Shown piece by piece: positions 10,950 through 22,663 of a stretch of 64,000 nt of DNA. This stretch comes from Heterostelium multicystogenum (Eukaryota > Evosea > Eumycetozoa > Acytosteliales > Acytosteliaceae). Positions within the stretch are counted from its first letter, which is position 1; each line of letters begins with the position of its first letter. The stretch covers positions 1 to 64,000 of the forward strand of contig RCNN01000208.1 of NCBI GenBank assembly GCA_003667245.1. Reading direction: 5' to 3'. The notes under the pieces were generated by a model. That model saw only the letters and a list, made by a program, of their open reading frames with translations, was not told where the DNA came from and made no database searches. The translations under genes and the position numbers were made by a program.

Positions 10950-13077
10950 ATGAAAAGCAGGTTCTTTTTTTATCAACATTTATACTTATTTGTCATATAT
11001 ATTTCATCAATGGTAAGATAATTAACAACATTATAATTTGATACAAGTGTTAATATATCTTTTAAATATAATATTATTATAGCACAAAGAATAAACACTT
11101 TACAATATTACATCAAATGGTGTAAACGTTACATTTAATGGTCATTTTTTTTATTGATCCAGAGATAACTTTTCTTGCTCTTTTTGCAGATAAATTTGGT
11201 GAAATTGAAACACACGATTTTATAGAAGTAACAAAAACTCGAATTGTACATGCTATTAAACAAAAAGATTTGGTTACATCACATAGTGCTCGAATATGTA
11301 TGAATGAAGTATATGTTTGTACACAGCCAGAAGAACTTCATCTGATAAGATTAGAACCAGATACTATTACCATCCCTACCTTCGAATCAAATATTACTGT
11401 CACTGGCTATTTCTTCAAGACTTTAAAACCTGTATCATTGATTCTTGATGTTGGGTGGCGAAATCAATGTACTAAATAATACACATGCTTACTTTTTCAC
11501 TGAAGTCCGATTTCATTGAAAGATACATCAATAATTCATATGTCCTAACTGCATACTCCATTAATAATACCCAAATTAAAACTGTTTTCAAGATATTATG
11601 GGAGAGTATGTTTGATTTTTACCAATTTATAGAATTCTCAAATTAACATTATAAATATTAATAGATCCAGAAATATCAAGAGCTTCTCATACGATTAGTT
11701 CTTTGACGATATTTGGAAAGAACTTTGGATTCAAACCTGGAGATTTAAAAGTGACATTGAATAAATGGAAGTGTAGGAGATTTATCAATGCCAATAAACA
11801 ACTCAATGATTGTTATCCCAATTAATGAAGAATCTTATAACGTTTCATTGAGATATACCAGAGAAAGAGCAATTTTTACAACATTGTAGATTGTATGTAT
11901 AAAAGTATTTTTAGGTGAATCCAAATTTTAAATCTAATCTTGACTTTGATTTTTCTTCTAAAGTCGATTCAATTACTCAAGATTCTTTTGGATCTTTTAA
12001 CTTCAAGATGAACGGACCATATTCTCACCTAGTAAAAAATTATCACTTTGGAGAACATTGCTTGTAACATTGTTAAAGTAACAAAATACTCTATTTATTG
12101 CAAAATTGTATCAAACAAAAGGAATTAGTGATCAATACACACCTAAAATAGTTTTGTCCAATGATGAAGAGCGTATAGGACCAGTTCAAACTAAACCTAC
12201 GATTGTTCAAAAGATCTCAAATTTTGATAGGAATGAAATTTCACTGACATTATCGGATCATCCAATGGAATGACCGAAAAGGATTTCCTTGTCTCATTTG
12301 GTGATTTTCTTTGCAACTCAAATGTTTCACTCAATAACAACACCTATATATGCCATAGAAATGATAACTATCAATCAAATGACCTCAAATATATTAGAAA
12401 TATTGAAATTGTTTTAAGTAAGTGTTCCAATCATTAATTATTGTTGTTATTTAATGAAATTAGTAAGTACTAATTTTTTATTATTATTGAAAGATTCAAC
12501 ATTCATTTACAGTGTTGAGTATACTGGTCAATATGAAGTTATAGTTCACGGATTAAGAATACCAAAACAACAATCCCTACAAATTGGAATTATAAGATGT
12601 AATATTATTAGTGAAACAAATGATGCTTTAACCTACCGATTTGCTGGAATCGATACGAGTGTCACCAATACTTATATCCTGACTTTTATCCGACAATGAA
12701 ACATATGAAGGTTTCGTTAAACCCTTACAATCAAAAGAAAAGGTATATATTATGAATATTAGATTAAATCCAAATTAATAACTTGAACTAACATGGATGT
12801 TTTAGGTCAGATTAAATTAGTAATTATTATTCCGATTGTTGTTGTAGTTTTTGTTCTTCTAGTAATTATAAGTATGATTATTTATTATTATTACAAGAAT
12901 CAAAAGAAGAAAGTAGCAGTTGTAATTAAAGAAATGAAAGAACAACATGATCCAATCCCAGTTTCAAGAGAAAATCAATCGCTATTAAAGGTCCAGCAAT
13001 TCATTAATAATAATAAATGGGCTACCTACACATTTCGAAAAATGCGAGAGCGAAAGTTCTCACTTGAAAAGTATTAA
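10950..13077 (+). CDS. IPT/TIG-domain membrane protein, copy 2 (Tgr-like), frame-broken
   Basis: Tandem paralogue of the gene at 6544. The signal-peptide exon has T-run lengths that break the frame. The extracellular part has one long open stretch (11138-11479: LIRLEPDTITIPTFESNITV), then SLTIFGKNFGFKPGDLKVT (TIG), a membrane-proximal block (12454-12699: SVEYTGQYEVIVHGLRIP) and a last exon from 12793. That exon holds a transmembrane helix (LVIIIPIVVVVFVLLVIISM), a basic stop-transfer (KNQKKK) and about 60 cytoplasmic residues ending RERKFSLEKY. Copy 1 lacks this tail. At least five frame changes occur, some at homopolymers. It is likely an adhesion or recognition receptor; ligand and function are unknown. 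Confidence 0.62.
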
Positions 13078-13151
13078 ACTCTATATGATGTTTAGTAATT
13101 GCATTTAATTGTTGTTTTGTTTATTTTCAGTAATTATCGAGACTTTTAAAC

Positions 13152-16100
13152 TTAATTAACACTACCCAACTTTACATGCATTGACTCTTTTAGCTTTCTT
13201 TGAGTTCTTGCTCTTTTGATGGAATAGATTGTCATGATAGCTACTGCTATTGCGAATAATGAACATCCGACGATATATACCTGCAAGCTTAGCTGTCGAA
13301 GACCGGAATTCTTCTTACAAACTTCATCGGAACGACCTGAAGAATCACCGTCTAGAAGATATTGGAAGTCTGGGTCCAATAGAACGGTTTGTCCATAATT
13401 GGGAACTTTGATGGCAACCGTTGATGCAGAAGAAGATGTCGAGGTTGGGGTTAGAGAATCGTCAAGCAATACGTTGGATACTGGCTGATCTAATCCATCG
13501 ACAACACCATACTCAACGAACCTTCCATACAGACTACGGTCTCCGACCTTAAGATTGATCCACTGAATGTTCGTTTGGTCACCTCCAATTTGTTTAGAAG
13601 CACAGTCACTATCACTAGAGTTAATTCCAATCTTCATGATCACCTGGAGGTAGTTAAGCTTGTCAGAAAATGGATACTCCGACATGAATATGGAGTACTT
13701 GGCGGTCTGTGCTGACATGTTTAGTGTACGTGATCCAAAGGGGAAGGAAGTTGGCTCGTTGAACCAGTCAATAGTGACATTGATGAATGTGCTTTTACTA
13801 TTGTTCAAATTGACATAGTACACGTACTTGAGGTTGACATCGGTGACCTTGGTATAGTTGAGACGTGTCCAGTTCCAGGTTCCTACAGGGTAGGAAATAG
13901 TTGGATTATTATTGGAATCGATCTCACGTACTTCAACAATAGAAATTGTTGACGAGATATCTTCAATGGTTGGTTATGTTCATTTGGATCGGGGTTACCA
14001 TTTGGATCGGTCTGTGAGTTACATGTTGGACCAAAATATCCTTTGAAACATTGACAATTGTCTTGAGCAATGCCAGTTACCATTGACACAACCAGATGGA
14101 CAGGTGAATCCTCCACCTGTAGTTGAGGTTGTGGTGGTGGTAGTAGTAGTAGTAGTTGTTGTTGTTGTTGTTGTTTGTTGTGGTTGGAACGCCTGTTGTC
14201 GAATCTGTAGTTCCAGTTGTCGAATCAGTAGTTGTGGTTGGAATACCAGTTGTCGATTCACCAGTTGTTGAAGTCGTAGTTGGGTGTGGTGTTGTTCTCT
14301 GGAATTGGAATAAATGTTGGTAGAGGAATTGGGACAACAGTGATGCTGTTGGATACCTTAGAGCTCTTGGTAACAGTCACGCTAATTGGATCGGTGAATG
14401 GGGAAATTGGGAAACTGAAAAATGTTCCACCAAAGAGATTGGGTAAAGGATTAATAGTGGTACCATTCTTCAATTTGACGCTGATAGTAAAAGCCTGTCT
14501 GTCAAGACCAAAGCAGTTTCCAGAGATAGTAACATCGCCACCACTGGTATAAATAGGATGTGCTCTAACAAGATAGGGAGTCATAGTTTTGCTGTTTGGA
14601 ATATCATATTTCATTGAAAAAGATTGTAAAACCCCTGTAGTATATCCGGCCGAGTTATAAGATCTGTCCGAGAATCCATATACTGAGACATATATCGATG
14701 AGGTGGATCCAAATCCATATGGGAGAGTGGCATTGATACCAAATGTGTTGTATGTTATGTCGTCCGAAACAAGATAACTTGGGAATCCAACTACATCATA
14801 ACCTAAAGTGGAGAAATAGACCCATGGATTATGTCTTGGAGATACTGCAACATCATCGGAGATAATGAATTGGAAAGCTACATTTCTATTAGGACCCCAT
14901 GTGTCCACTGAAGTTGGGAATACTTTGTATTGGGTCATAGTTGGAGAGTCTGTACCAGTAGTGGAGCTACATGTCACAATTGGATTCATTTGAGTGGCTG
15001 CAGGTTCATTATAAATCAGCGAGAAAGGGTCGATTGCATTGGTCATACTCATACTTGAAAAGAATCCAGACTTGTCGATTAGGAAACCATCGGTAAAACT
15101 GAATGTTTGGGTTACGCATTGAGATTGAATTGAAATGGACAATTTGTAGGTACCATCCTGTGGGGATCCACTGGTACGATTCTGAGCATTAAATTCAACA
15201 TTATATGGCTTTTCATCTAAATTTCCAGTGAGATTAAAGTATCCACTTTCGAATCCATTTGTATCTCTAATTGCAATATTGAAAGTAATTATTAATCCTT
15301 GGACTGAACTAGTAATATCATAGACTAAAGGTGGGAATTGATCTCCAACTATAACAAAACCAAAAAAGTTAGTTGACAGTTTATAAGAATAGAAATCAGT
15401 CTAAATCATTTACCTTGAGAAGTAACATTTAATAGCATTTGTTGACCAAATTTAGAATAGAGTTCCTCCCATGACATTTTGAATGGCAAATATAAAGAAT
15501 ATTTAAGAGTACCAGAAATTAGGTTCATTGGCAAGGTAAATGGTATGGTTGCATAAGTTGTTGGTATAGTTGAAAATAACCCTCGAACTGAAGAGGTTGT
15601 CTAAATTCAAAAATCAAACTGTAGAACCGGTACAAAGTTATTGGGAATCTGTCCATTCATCTTGAAGAATAGAACATTCGCTTTTGCAGTATCCGTTAAA
15701 TCCATTGTATTATTTTGGAATACCAAATTGTCAATAGAATTTAAATTGTATTGTCCTATAAGATAATAAGTATAGTTTGATTAATGATTTTTGATTTCGA
15801 TATATGTAATTAATTGTCATAGGTACATACCTGGGAAATTGAATAGTAATGTCTGGTTCTTAATATTTAAAATGGAATTCTTTTGGTAGGAGAATGAGTT
15901 GTGAGCCAAATCAATGATGGTCAAGGGTAGTAACTGTTTGGATCTTGACTACCATAGAAAGAGTTCCTTTTCATAGGTACCATTGTAGAATGTACCTACA
16001 ATCAAATCTCTATAGCTTAACAACTCAATGTTGTCTGGTCCATACAACAAAGTGTTGAATGCAATGTCATTGGAAACTATCTCTGCTCTTACAATGACAG

Positions 16101-17630
16101 ACTTGTAGGTGAATGGAATAATTTGGAAATCTGAAAAGAAAGGTTTCTCTGGAATATAGAAAATGGTCAATATATTATTGAAAAAAGAAATACTATAAAT
16201 ATAAATACTTGTAGAAAGTGGTTGGACTTGTGGAGATTATATTGAAAGGTGTACTGAGGATCTTTCCACACTGCATTACAACGTTTGGATATGCATCGTA
16301 TAATCCAATGAATTATTGGTGGGCATTGAAAATTGATACTTGCTTTGAGCTCCTCTATTCTTATTTTGTATGCCAAATGGATAATCTACATTTTTAAGTG
16401 CATTGGTAGGAAGCTTGAACTTTAAGTTTCTGCAATAATAACTATCGTATTCATATGTAACAAACTGGACTCCTGGATTATTTGGTGGAATGAGACAACC
16501 AACATTGTCAAAAGTAAATGGATCGACAGACACTGTTGAAGTTAGTCGCCGAGTCGAGTGGAGTAGTGATTTGTGTATCGCAGATAATGGTACTGAGTTT
16601 AGTATTTTGAGGTGAAATTCTATTTACAAAAGTTTTGGTGGCATTTGTAGACTCGACTGGTCCATACATAGGGATGATGGTTTTGATTATTTCCATTTGT
16701 CAACAATGAGAAAAGATAGGATCCAACTTTGGTCAACATTTACCTTGTTAAGAATAGAAGATGAAGATCTTACAGCGGTGGAAAACCGAACTATTTCCAT
16801 CACCTGGATATTTGAATGATGATTGATAGGTAGATTTTTGCTGGAATACTGGTAAAGGAATTGGGAATTGCAAGGTTTGACCTTGCTTGCCACCAATAGT
16901 GACTGTGAGATTACCATTACCAAGAACATTGTTGTAGCTTATAAAGCTCAAGTCCAAGATATAGATATTATTAGTATTACTCGAAGTGATTGAACAAACA
17001 ATATTCGGAATACTGGTAGAGCAATCGAAAATCGAAAAAGTGGAATTAGTAGACAGTGATAAAAGGTATCTATTAGATTGGAATTCCAATGGAAGAAGAT
17101 GGAATTCTTGTGATAGAATCGATTTGGCTTGGTAAATTTGGAACTATATTGTAAAAGTAGTATTTGTCAGAGATCAACATTTAGAGAATATGAATTTGTG
17201 CTACATACTATCACAGGTGAGGGTAACAGGGAATGTCAATGATGGGTTATATGATTAGAATTATATCGTTTACCCCAAATGGTATATCGATTCCAACAGT
17301 ATACAGATTTGTAGATGCATATTGTATTGGGTACATCTTATAACCTTTAATTATTTGAAATTGATGTTATATTGGTACCTTGATTAGCAACCAGTGAAAT
17401 GATTGAATATGGACAATTATTTCTGCCTGGATTTGGCATAAAAGAAATAATTTATAATTGCACCTAAAATATTGATGAACCGACAAAGTTCCAATCGATA
17501 CATTCATTAATAACATTTACATTTTTGAAATATAGAATATATTATGATAACTTACCATTTGAAAAACTAGTTAAATATATTACAATAGTTTGAAGAAATA
17601 TAATATTACAAATTGTTTGATTTTAGCATG
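13152..17630 (-). CDS. TIG/EGF/ComC-like adhesion protein, multi-exon, frame-broken
   Basis: Large predicted cell-surface glycoprotein of the dictyostelid ComC/EGF-like family. From the N-terminus (near 17630): signal peptide (NIIFLQTIVIYLTSFSNG, one base out of frame from its ATG), a NPGRNNCPYSIISLV block typical of family N-termini, several beta-rich segments, a TIG domain (HPIYTSGGDVTISGNCFG), a poly-Thr/STTG linker (about 14110-14290), an EGF-like module (CQCFKGYFGPTCNS), a ComC-type sandwich domain, and a transmembrane helix (VYIVGCSLFAIAVAIMTIYS) with a short basic tail. Introns are visible, for example 15349-15413. The longest open stretches are 294 codons (15142-14258) and 223 codons (13823-13152). 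Multiple frameshifts interrupt the N-terminal half. It converges with the TIG gene at 10950-13077, consistent with an adhesion cluster. Confidence 0.7.
14110..14290 (-). repeat. Thr-rich low-complexity linker
   Basis: An (ACA/ACT/ACC)n tract coding a run of about 16 Thr, followed by repeats of STTGxPTTT, inside the ComC-like gene. Such linkers are usually O-glycosylated stalks and are prone to length change. Confidence 0.8.
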
Positions 17631-17639
17631 GCTACAATA

Positions 17640-18655
17640 TCTATCTATATCTTCTATATATCTATATATGATATAAAAATAACTAAAATAGTTATAAGAA
17701 TAAATATTTATGTTTAGATTTCTGTATTTTATTTTATTGTATTTTTCAGGCTGTTGGTACTAGTACAACTCTTGGTTTTTTTTAAAGAGAAAAGAAAGAT
17801 ATATTTTTAATGAAATGGATAGATGGAATGAATGAATGAAGATAGTTGTTAAACTTCTTCTTTTTGATATTTATCTTTCTATTATTATAATATACAAATT
17901 AGATCAAAATAGTATATAATGAGAGATCATGAAAAAATGGTAAGGACCTTGCACTCTTTCCTAACCTTTCAGAATTAATAGTAAACAGGTATGGAATGGT
18001 TTGTGTTGCAAAAGAAAATTATTTTAATGTTTTATCAAATTTTGATATTTGCGGAGTTACTTCAATTAAGGTGCCGAGATCTCATTGTTGTGCTGAAAAA
18101 ACAATTAGATTTGATCTTTTCAAAAACCAAAAATCACATTGCAAAAAACCAAAAAGTATGATTTCTTTGCATCGCCAACAATTGCTGATAGACCATTCCC
18201 CGAAACACATTTTCATTATTGTGATATTTTTAGAAAAACACTGGTACCAAACATTGTACAAAGCCCATTAATTTTGTTGAAATTATTGAATTGTGTTTGT
18301 TAATTTTTTTTTTTTTTTGATCTGATTGATTGATATTGGGAAAGGTGCTGTGCCAACATCATAATATAGGGCACTAGTACCACAATATATATTTATTGAT
18401 GTTGTTGGTCAGAAATTAATTTCATGATGCATTTTTTAGATATAACAGTAGGGCTTTGTAAGTCCCACTACCTATCTTCCAAGTTGGCCCATTAACAATT
18501 CAGGAGTGAACATACTATGCTTTGTTTTGAAATTGTAGGTGTTGGCTTTGGTTTGAGTTTAAGTACAGGAATGTCGCCCAATGAATGCACAACTGTTGCG
18601 ATGACATTATATTTAGTATTTCCATATGATTATTGTTGCATTGAATTCAATTTAG
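17640..18655. other. Intergenic region between ComC-like gene and AAR2
   Basis: AT-rich with a T16 run near 18307. Short frames at 17996-18271 and 18517-18735 have unconvincing composition. The second runs into the AAR2 3' end antisense. Nothing else supportable. Confidence 0.4.
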
Positions 18656-20218
18656 CTATAGGTCTTCTGTGTAAACAATGGCTGGTAGCTCTTCATTTTG
18701 CTCGTCGTAGAGATTCACATCCTCATCCATGTTAGTGGGAATTTCAAACAGGGAGAGTGACCATTGAAATTTCTGTTCCACAAACCTTCTGATTTCCAAA
18801 ACTTGCTCAAAAAGGTATTTTCGTCCAGAAAGCTTCGCTTGTTCAGAACTGTTGTTCCTATTGTCCCGTGGTTGATCGACATTGTGTTGGTCTTGGAAAT
18901 TAGACTCAATGAAAGACTTGAGAAGTGGTTTCAAAAAGATATTACTTGATATATCGGATACAAAAAGATCAGACGGTCCCAATTCCATTTGAAGCCGGAT
19001 GACCTCAAGCAGCACTCCAAAGAGTCTGGGCTTTTCCTCAACTAAACGGTCACATTGCAGCATTAGAGAAATCAGTGCTTTCCACTGGAGGAAGGCGCTG
19101 TATGCCAAGCCGTGGATGAATAGTGTGTAGCAAAACTCTATCTCACCAATGATACCATACTCGTCGTTGGCATAGTACTTGTTGAGCACTGTCTGCAATG
19201 CATCGGACTTGTCCATATTCCACTTTGATATCTCTGCTGGAGTGGAGTTCTTGGGAGGAGCGCTTGGAATAACAGAGTAATAAGGCACGCCCCATCTCTC
19301 TGTAAGCTGAGAATATTGATGCTGTTGCTCTTGTTCTTGTTGGCTGTTGTCCTGTATCTTAAGATTTCTTTTTATCTTGAAATCCAGTATATCTTTGTCC
19401 AGTCTATCCAGTAGCTCTTGTTCTTTGGCCAGTGAGTGTTGAGAACGATTGCTGGCGATTGATTCGTAGTCATTGGCATCACCATTGATAGTTCCGGAAA
19501 TCGGAAGTATTCTATCGAGGAGCTCGGGGGTGATGTGCTTGGTGAGTGACTTCCACTGGAAGTAGCTGTTGTCGTCAATAGGATAGGGTGCAAGATTGCG
19601 ATCGAATTCCATATTCTTCACTGCAGCTGTGTATGCTTTCACCTCCTCCACGGTGACTCTATTATCTTTATGCAAACAGATTTCATCGATCATTGAATCA
19701 TCAGTATCCTCGACCTCGGCGTTCTCTACACCTCCACTCTGCTGCTGACGCTTCTTTCTCAACATCAGCTTCTCTTTGTTCTTCTCCTCTAGCTGCAGCT
19801 GAAGAAGTTGTGTTGTTTTCTCATCTACGAAATCTTCATATTCATTCGACCACTTCAAAACAATGACATCTCCACTCTCCTGTACATAGAAGAATCTTGA
19901 CTGACACGATACAGGTGATGTTTCATTCTGTTGATCGATTGCACTGTTTTACAAGTCATTGTATTAGTGTCAACGAATCTAAACTCTAAACTCTGCAATA
20001 CAACTCAATCATCAATCAGCAATCAACCAATCTATAAGCTAACTACATACCTATAAGTAAATAGATGTACACCTTTGGGTATCATTTTATAGCCTTTTAA
20101 ACATTGGTCCACTTACAGTTTGCTTGCCGTCCAATGAGATCGAAGTACCTTCAGGTACATTCAAGCAGAGCAACGTTGTACCAACTTTATTTAGATGTCT
20201 AGCTCTCTCTTGATCCAT
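18656..20218 (-). CDS. aar2: AAR2 U5 snRNP assembly factor
   Basis: AAR2 chaperones Prp8 during U5 snRNP maturation. Exon 1 begins at 20218 with MDQERARHLNKVGTTLLCLN, VPEGTSISLDG and FKGYKMIPKGVHLFTY, matching the family N-terminal beta domain (animal form ...GPKF-G-KMIPPG-HF). One intron spans 19944-20050 (GTATGT...AACAG). Exon 2 reads SAIDQQNET, RFFYVQESGDVIVLKW and continues to the C-terminal helical domain (GEIEFCYTLFIHGLAYSAFL, LLEVIRLQMELGPSDLF), ending at 18656. An extra A near 20092 (AAAA before GGCTA) shifts the frame in exon 1, most likely a sequencing error. A Gln/Glu-rich insert lies mid-protein. The gene is divergent from INTS14, sharing about 330 bp of promoter. Confidence 0.88.
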
Positions 20219-20549
20219 CTTTTAGTTGATTGATTGCCTTGATCTATGGATGATAATAATCTACTGATTTCTGATTATAATATAATATAATATTCTTAAA
20301 ATCTGATGTATCATATGACAAACAAATGCATATGGTGTGAATTTAATTGTGAAGTTGGGGTCAACTTTCTGTTTCTTGTTTTTCCTTTTTTAAATTAAAG
20401 TTGCCTTGCAGCTTCACAACACTGAATCAGTCAACCAATCAACCCAATCAATTTATATTTAGATTTCATATATTATAAATCTAAAGATAAGATATAATAT
20501 TAGATATAGGAGATATTGTTTATGTATATAGTTTGATCAGATAGAAATC
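20219..20549. promoter_or_regulatory. Shared divergent promoter of AAR2 and INTS14
   Basis: A 331-bp AT-rich region between the two start codons, with CAATCAACC repeats near 20430-20450 and an AT-only tract before INTS14. Inferred from head-to-head arrangement, not from a recognised element. Confidence 0.45.
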
Positions 20550-22316
20550 ATGCCTACTATATTACTGCTGGATGTGTCAATGTCTATGGCAAGATCCATT
20601 AGCATTGGAGGCCAAGATTCTTCTTTGAATAACGGTGTTGCCACCGAAAATGGAAGTGGTGCAAATGAACATGCAGATATCAGCACCTATAAAGAACTGA
20701 TGAAAAATGCTATCTACTACTTCTTGCTTCTGCTGGAAAAGAATGGCCCCTATATGCTGGATGCAATTGCGCTGATAGCTTACTCTTCGTCGGTGGTCGC
20801 CACTGTCAACTTTACGAGAGACATTCAGTCGATACGCCAGTGTCTGCTCGATCTCACGCTGTGTGACACCACCAACTTGCCCAATGCGTTGAGCGAAGCT
20901 GTGAAGCTGACCATTCAAAAGTATGGCGCAACTGGCCATCTTATTGAGATACTGGTGTTCACCGATGCCTGTACTACATTTGATATAAGCAAGCAAAAGC
21001 AACAACAGCAACAGCAAAAGAGCAACGATCATAAATCGACAGTAATCCTACCAAGTCAAAAGCAACAGATAAACGAACAGCAACAATCATTACTTAATCA
21101 ACTAAATGTACCATTTGTAAATCATTTACACTTCATCTCTATATGTACAAACCAACAGCATAAACATCCACACAAGACAGCCAACCATATATTAACAGCT
21201 CTATAAAGTCGACATTGTATATCATCAAACAGTACTCATCCATCAGCTTAAGATCAACATTAACAGATACAATCAACACTATTGTAAATAACCATTGTAA
21301 TGTATCTCATCGCAGTCAACCACGACTCAATATCTATTAACTATCAATCTCAATTACAATATAGATTCATTTTATAAAGGTTGCTTACATTTGGACACTT
21401 AACATCGCCAATAACATTATACCCTGCAGTGCATACACTTTTTAAATATGTATCTGATCGATTCGATAGTGGCACTACGGGACTTAATTCCTTCCCAAGC
21501 GTTCTAACCATCCTTGGATTCCTGCCGAATAGAAATGCAATGGAGTTGCCGACTGTCTCAAGACACGTCATTGTTCCACTGGTGTCTGACACCCTTCCAC
21601 CTCTGTGCTCCGTGCTGCAATTCGACTCTGCGCAATCTCAAATCAACTGCAATCGTCGTCATCAATGAGAGTGCTCAGTGGTATGGCATGCTAACGGCTT
21701 CATTAGAGTGCGACGCATCTGTACTAGTGCTCTCCACTTTCATGCCAGGCAGCTATAACTGTGACCCGCTCATTGCAAAGTCTGTGAATGGAGCACCTCT
21801 CCCCATTGACCTGGCACACCTGGACGTCGGACCACTGACCAACACAGCTGCTCAGCCACCCAACTCCGGAACAACTCCCCAACAAACGCATCGCCAACCC
21901 AGCAGTCAATGTCGGTTGCCAATCCCATCCCATCATACAATGTCAACCAGAAGGACAGTACCAACTCAATCATCATTTCATTCATCAAGCCCGATGCATT
22001 GCAATCTGACTTTTCCAAAGTCCAAAGAATATGCAGGTCGAGTCCTCTCAAGCTCGAGAGCTTGGTTGTCGAATGTGAGCGTGTGCGTCAGATAGCACTC
22101 ATTTACCAACACCCACAGCTCCTCCAACAAATAGCATTTGTAATGCGCGAAGAGCTTGGACAAAACAACGTAGAGAACTTCCCAATCCTACAAGATCTGA
22201 TCACTCGACTCGAAGTTGGATCGTACCGTGACGAAATTAAACTGTACCGAGAAAGCTCCCCTACATTCCAGCAACAGCATACTTCATCCCACCTCCGCCA
22301 TGCCAAGCACATCTAA
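20550..22316 (+). CDS. ints14: Integrator complex subunit 14 (VWA9-like)
   Basis: INTS14 belongs to the Integrator INTS10-13-14 module (snRNA 3' processing, Pol II attenuation). The start MPTILLLDVSMSMARS carries the family N-terminus and a MIDAS DxSxS. A vWA domain follows (DAIALIAYSSSVVATVNFTR, EILVFTDAC). After a Gln-rich insert come LTFGHLTSPITLYP, SRHVIVPLV, LRNLKSTAIVV, AQWYGMLTASL and, at the C-terminus, IIISFIKPDALQSDFSKVQR, each matching an ordered block of animal INTS14. There are three or four frame changes (about 21200-21390, 21560-21650, 21900), with no convincing intron. The C-terminal LRHAKHI reaches the stop at 22316. Expected product is about 580 residues. Family assignment is firm; integrity needs resequencing. 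Confidence 0.85.
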
Positions 22317-22663
22317 AAAGAAATCAGCAGGAATGAGTGTAAATAGTTTATTAAACTTTTGATCGAATACACAATATATAAAGTTTAAAATAAACAAAAT
22401 ATAAATAATAATAACCAGCATGTAATGCATGCGGGGATATAAATCCAAATTTTAAAATTTCAACTGTCGAATTTTGATGAAGAGATTTGTGTTGTGTGTT
22501 ACGAAATGATCATCAAACACACACTTTTTTTTCATTTAAATAAAACGTGTATCTTTATTTAAATATATAATATATATATATATATCTCGGTTGTTTCCTG
22601 ATATAGGTAGTGATCAGATATCTATCTATATAGAAAGAAGACAGATCAGAAAAAGATAAAGTC
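22317..22663. other. Intergenic region with EFTUD2 promoter
   Basis: Polyadenylation-type AATAAA-like sequence after INTS14, then an alternating TA tract at about 22564-22586 and a purine-rich leader before the EFTUD2 ATG. No gene seen. Confidence 0.4.

Noticed and set aside
14083..14271. Plus-strand ORF with a long Val run
   Set aside because: Antisense reading of the Thr-rich linker of the ComC-like gene.
17996..18271. Plus-strand 91-codon ORF
   Set aside because: Composition is AT-driven, no recognisable motif, and no splice partners.
20577..21032. Minus-strand 151-codon ORF
   Set aside because: Antisense of the INTS14 vWA region. Conservation is on the plus strand.
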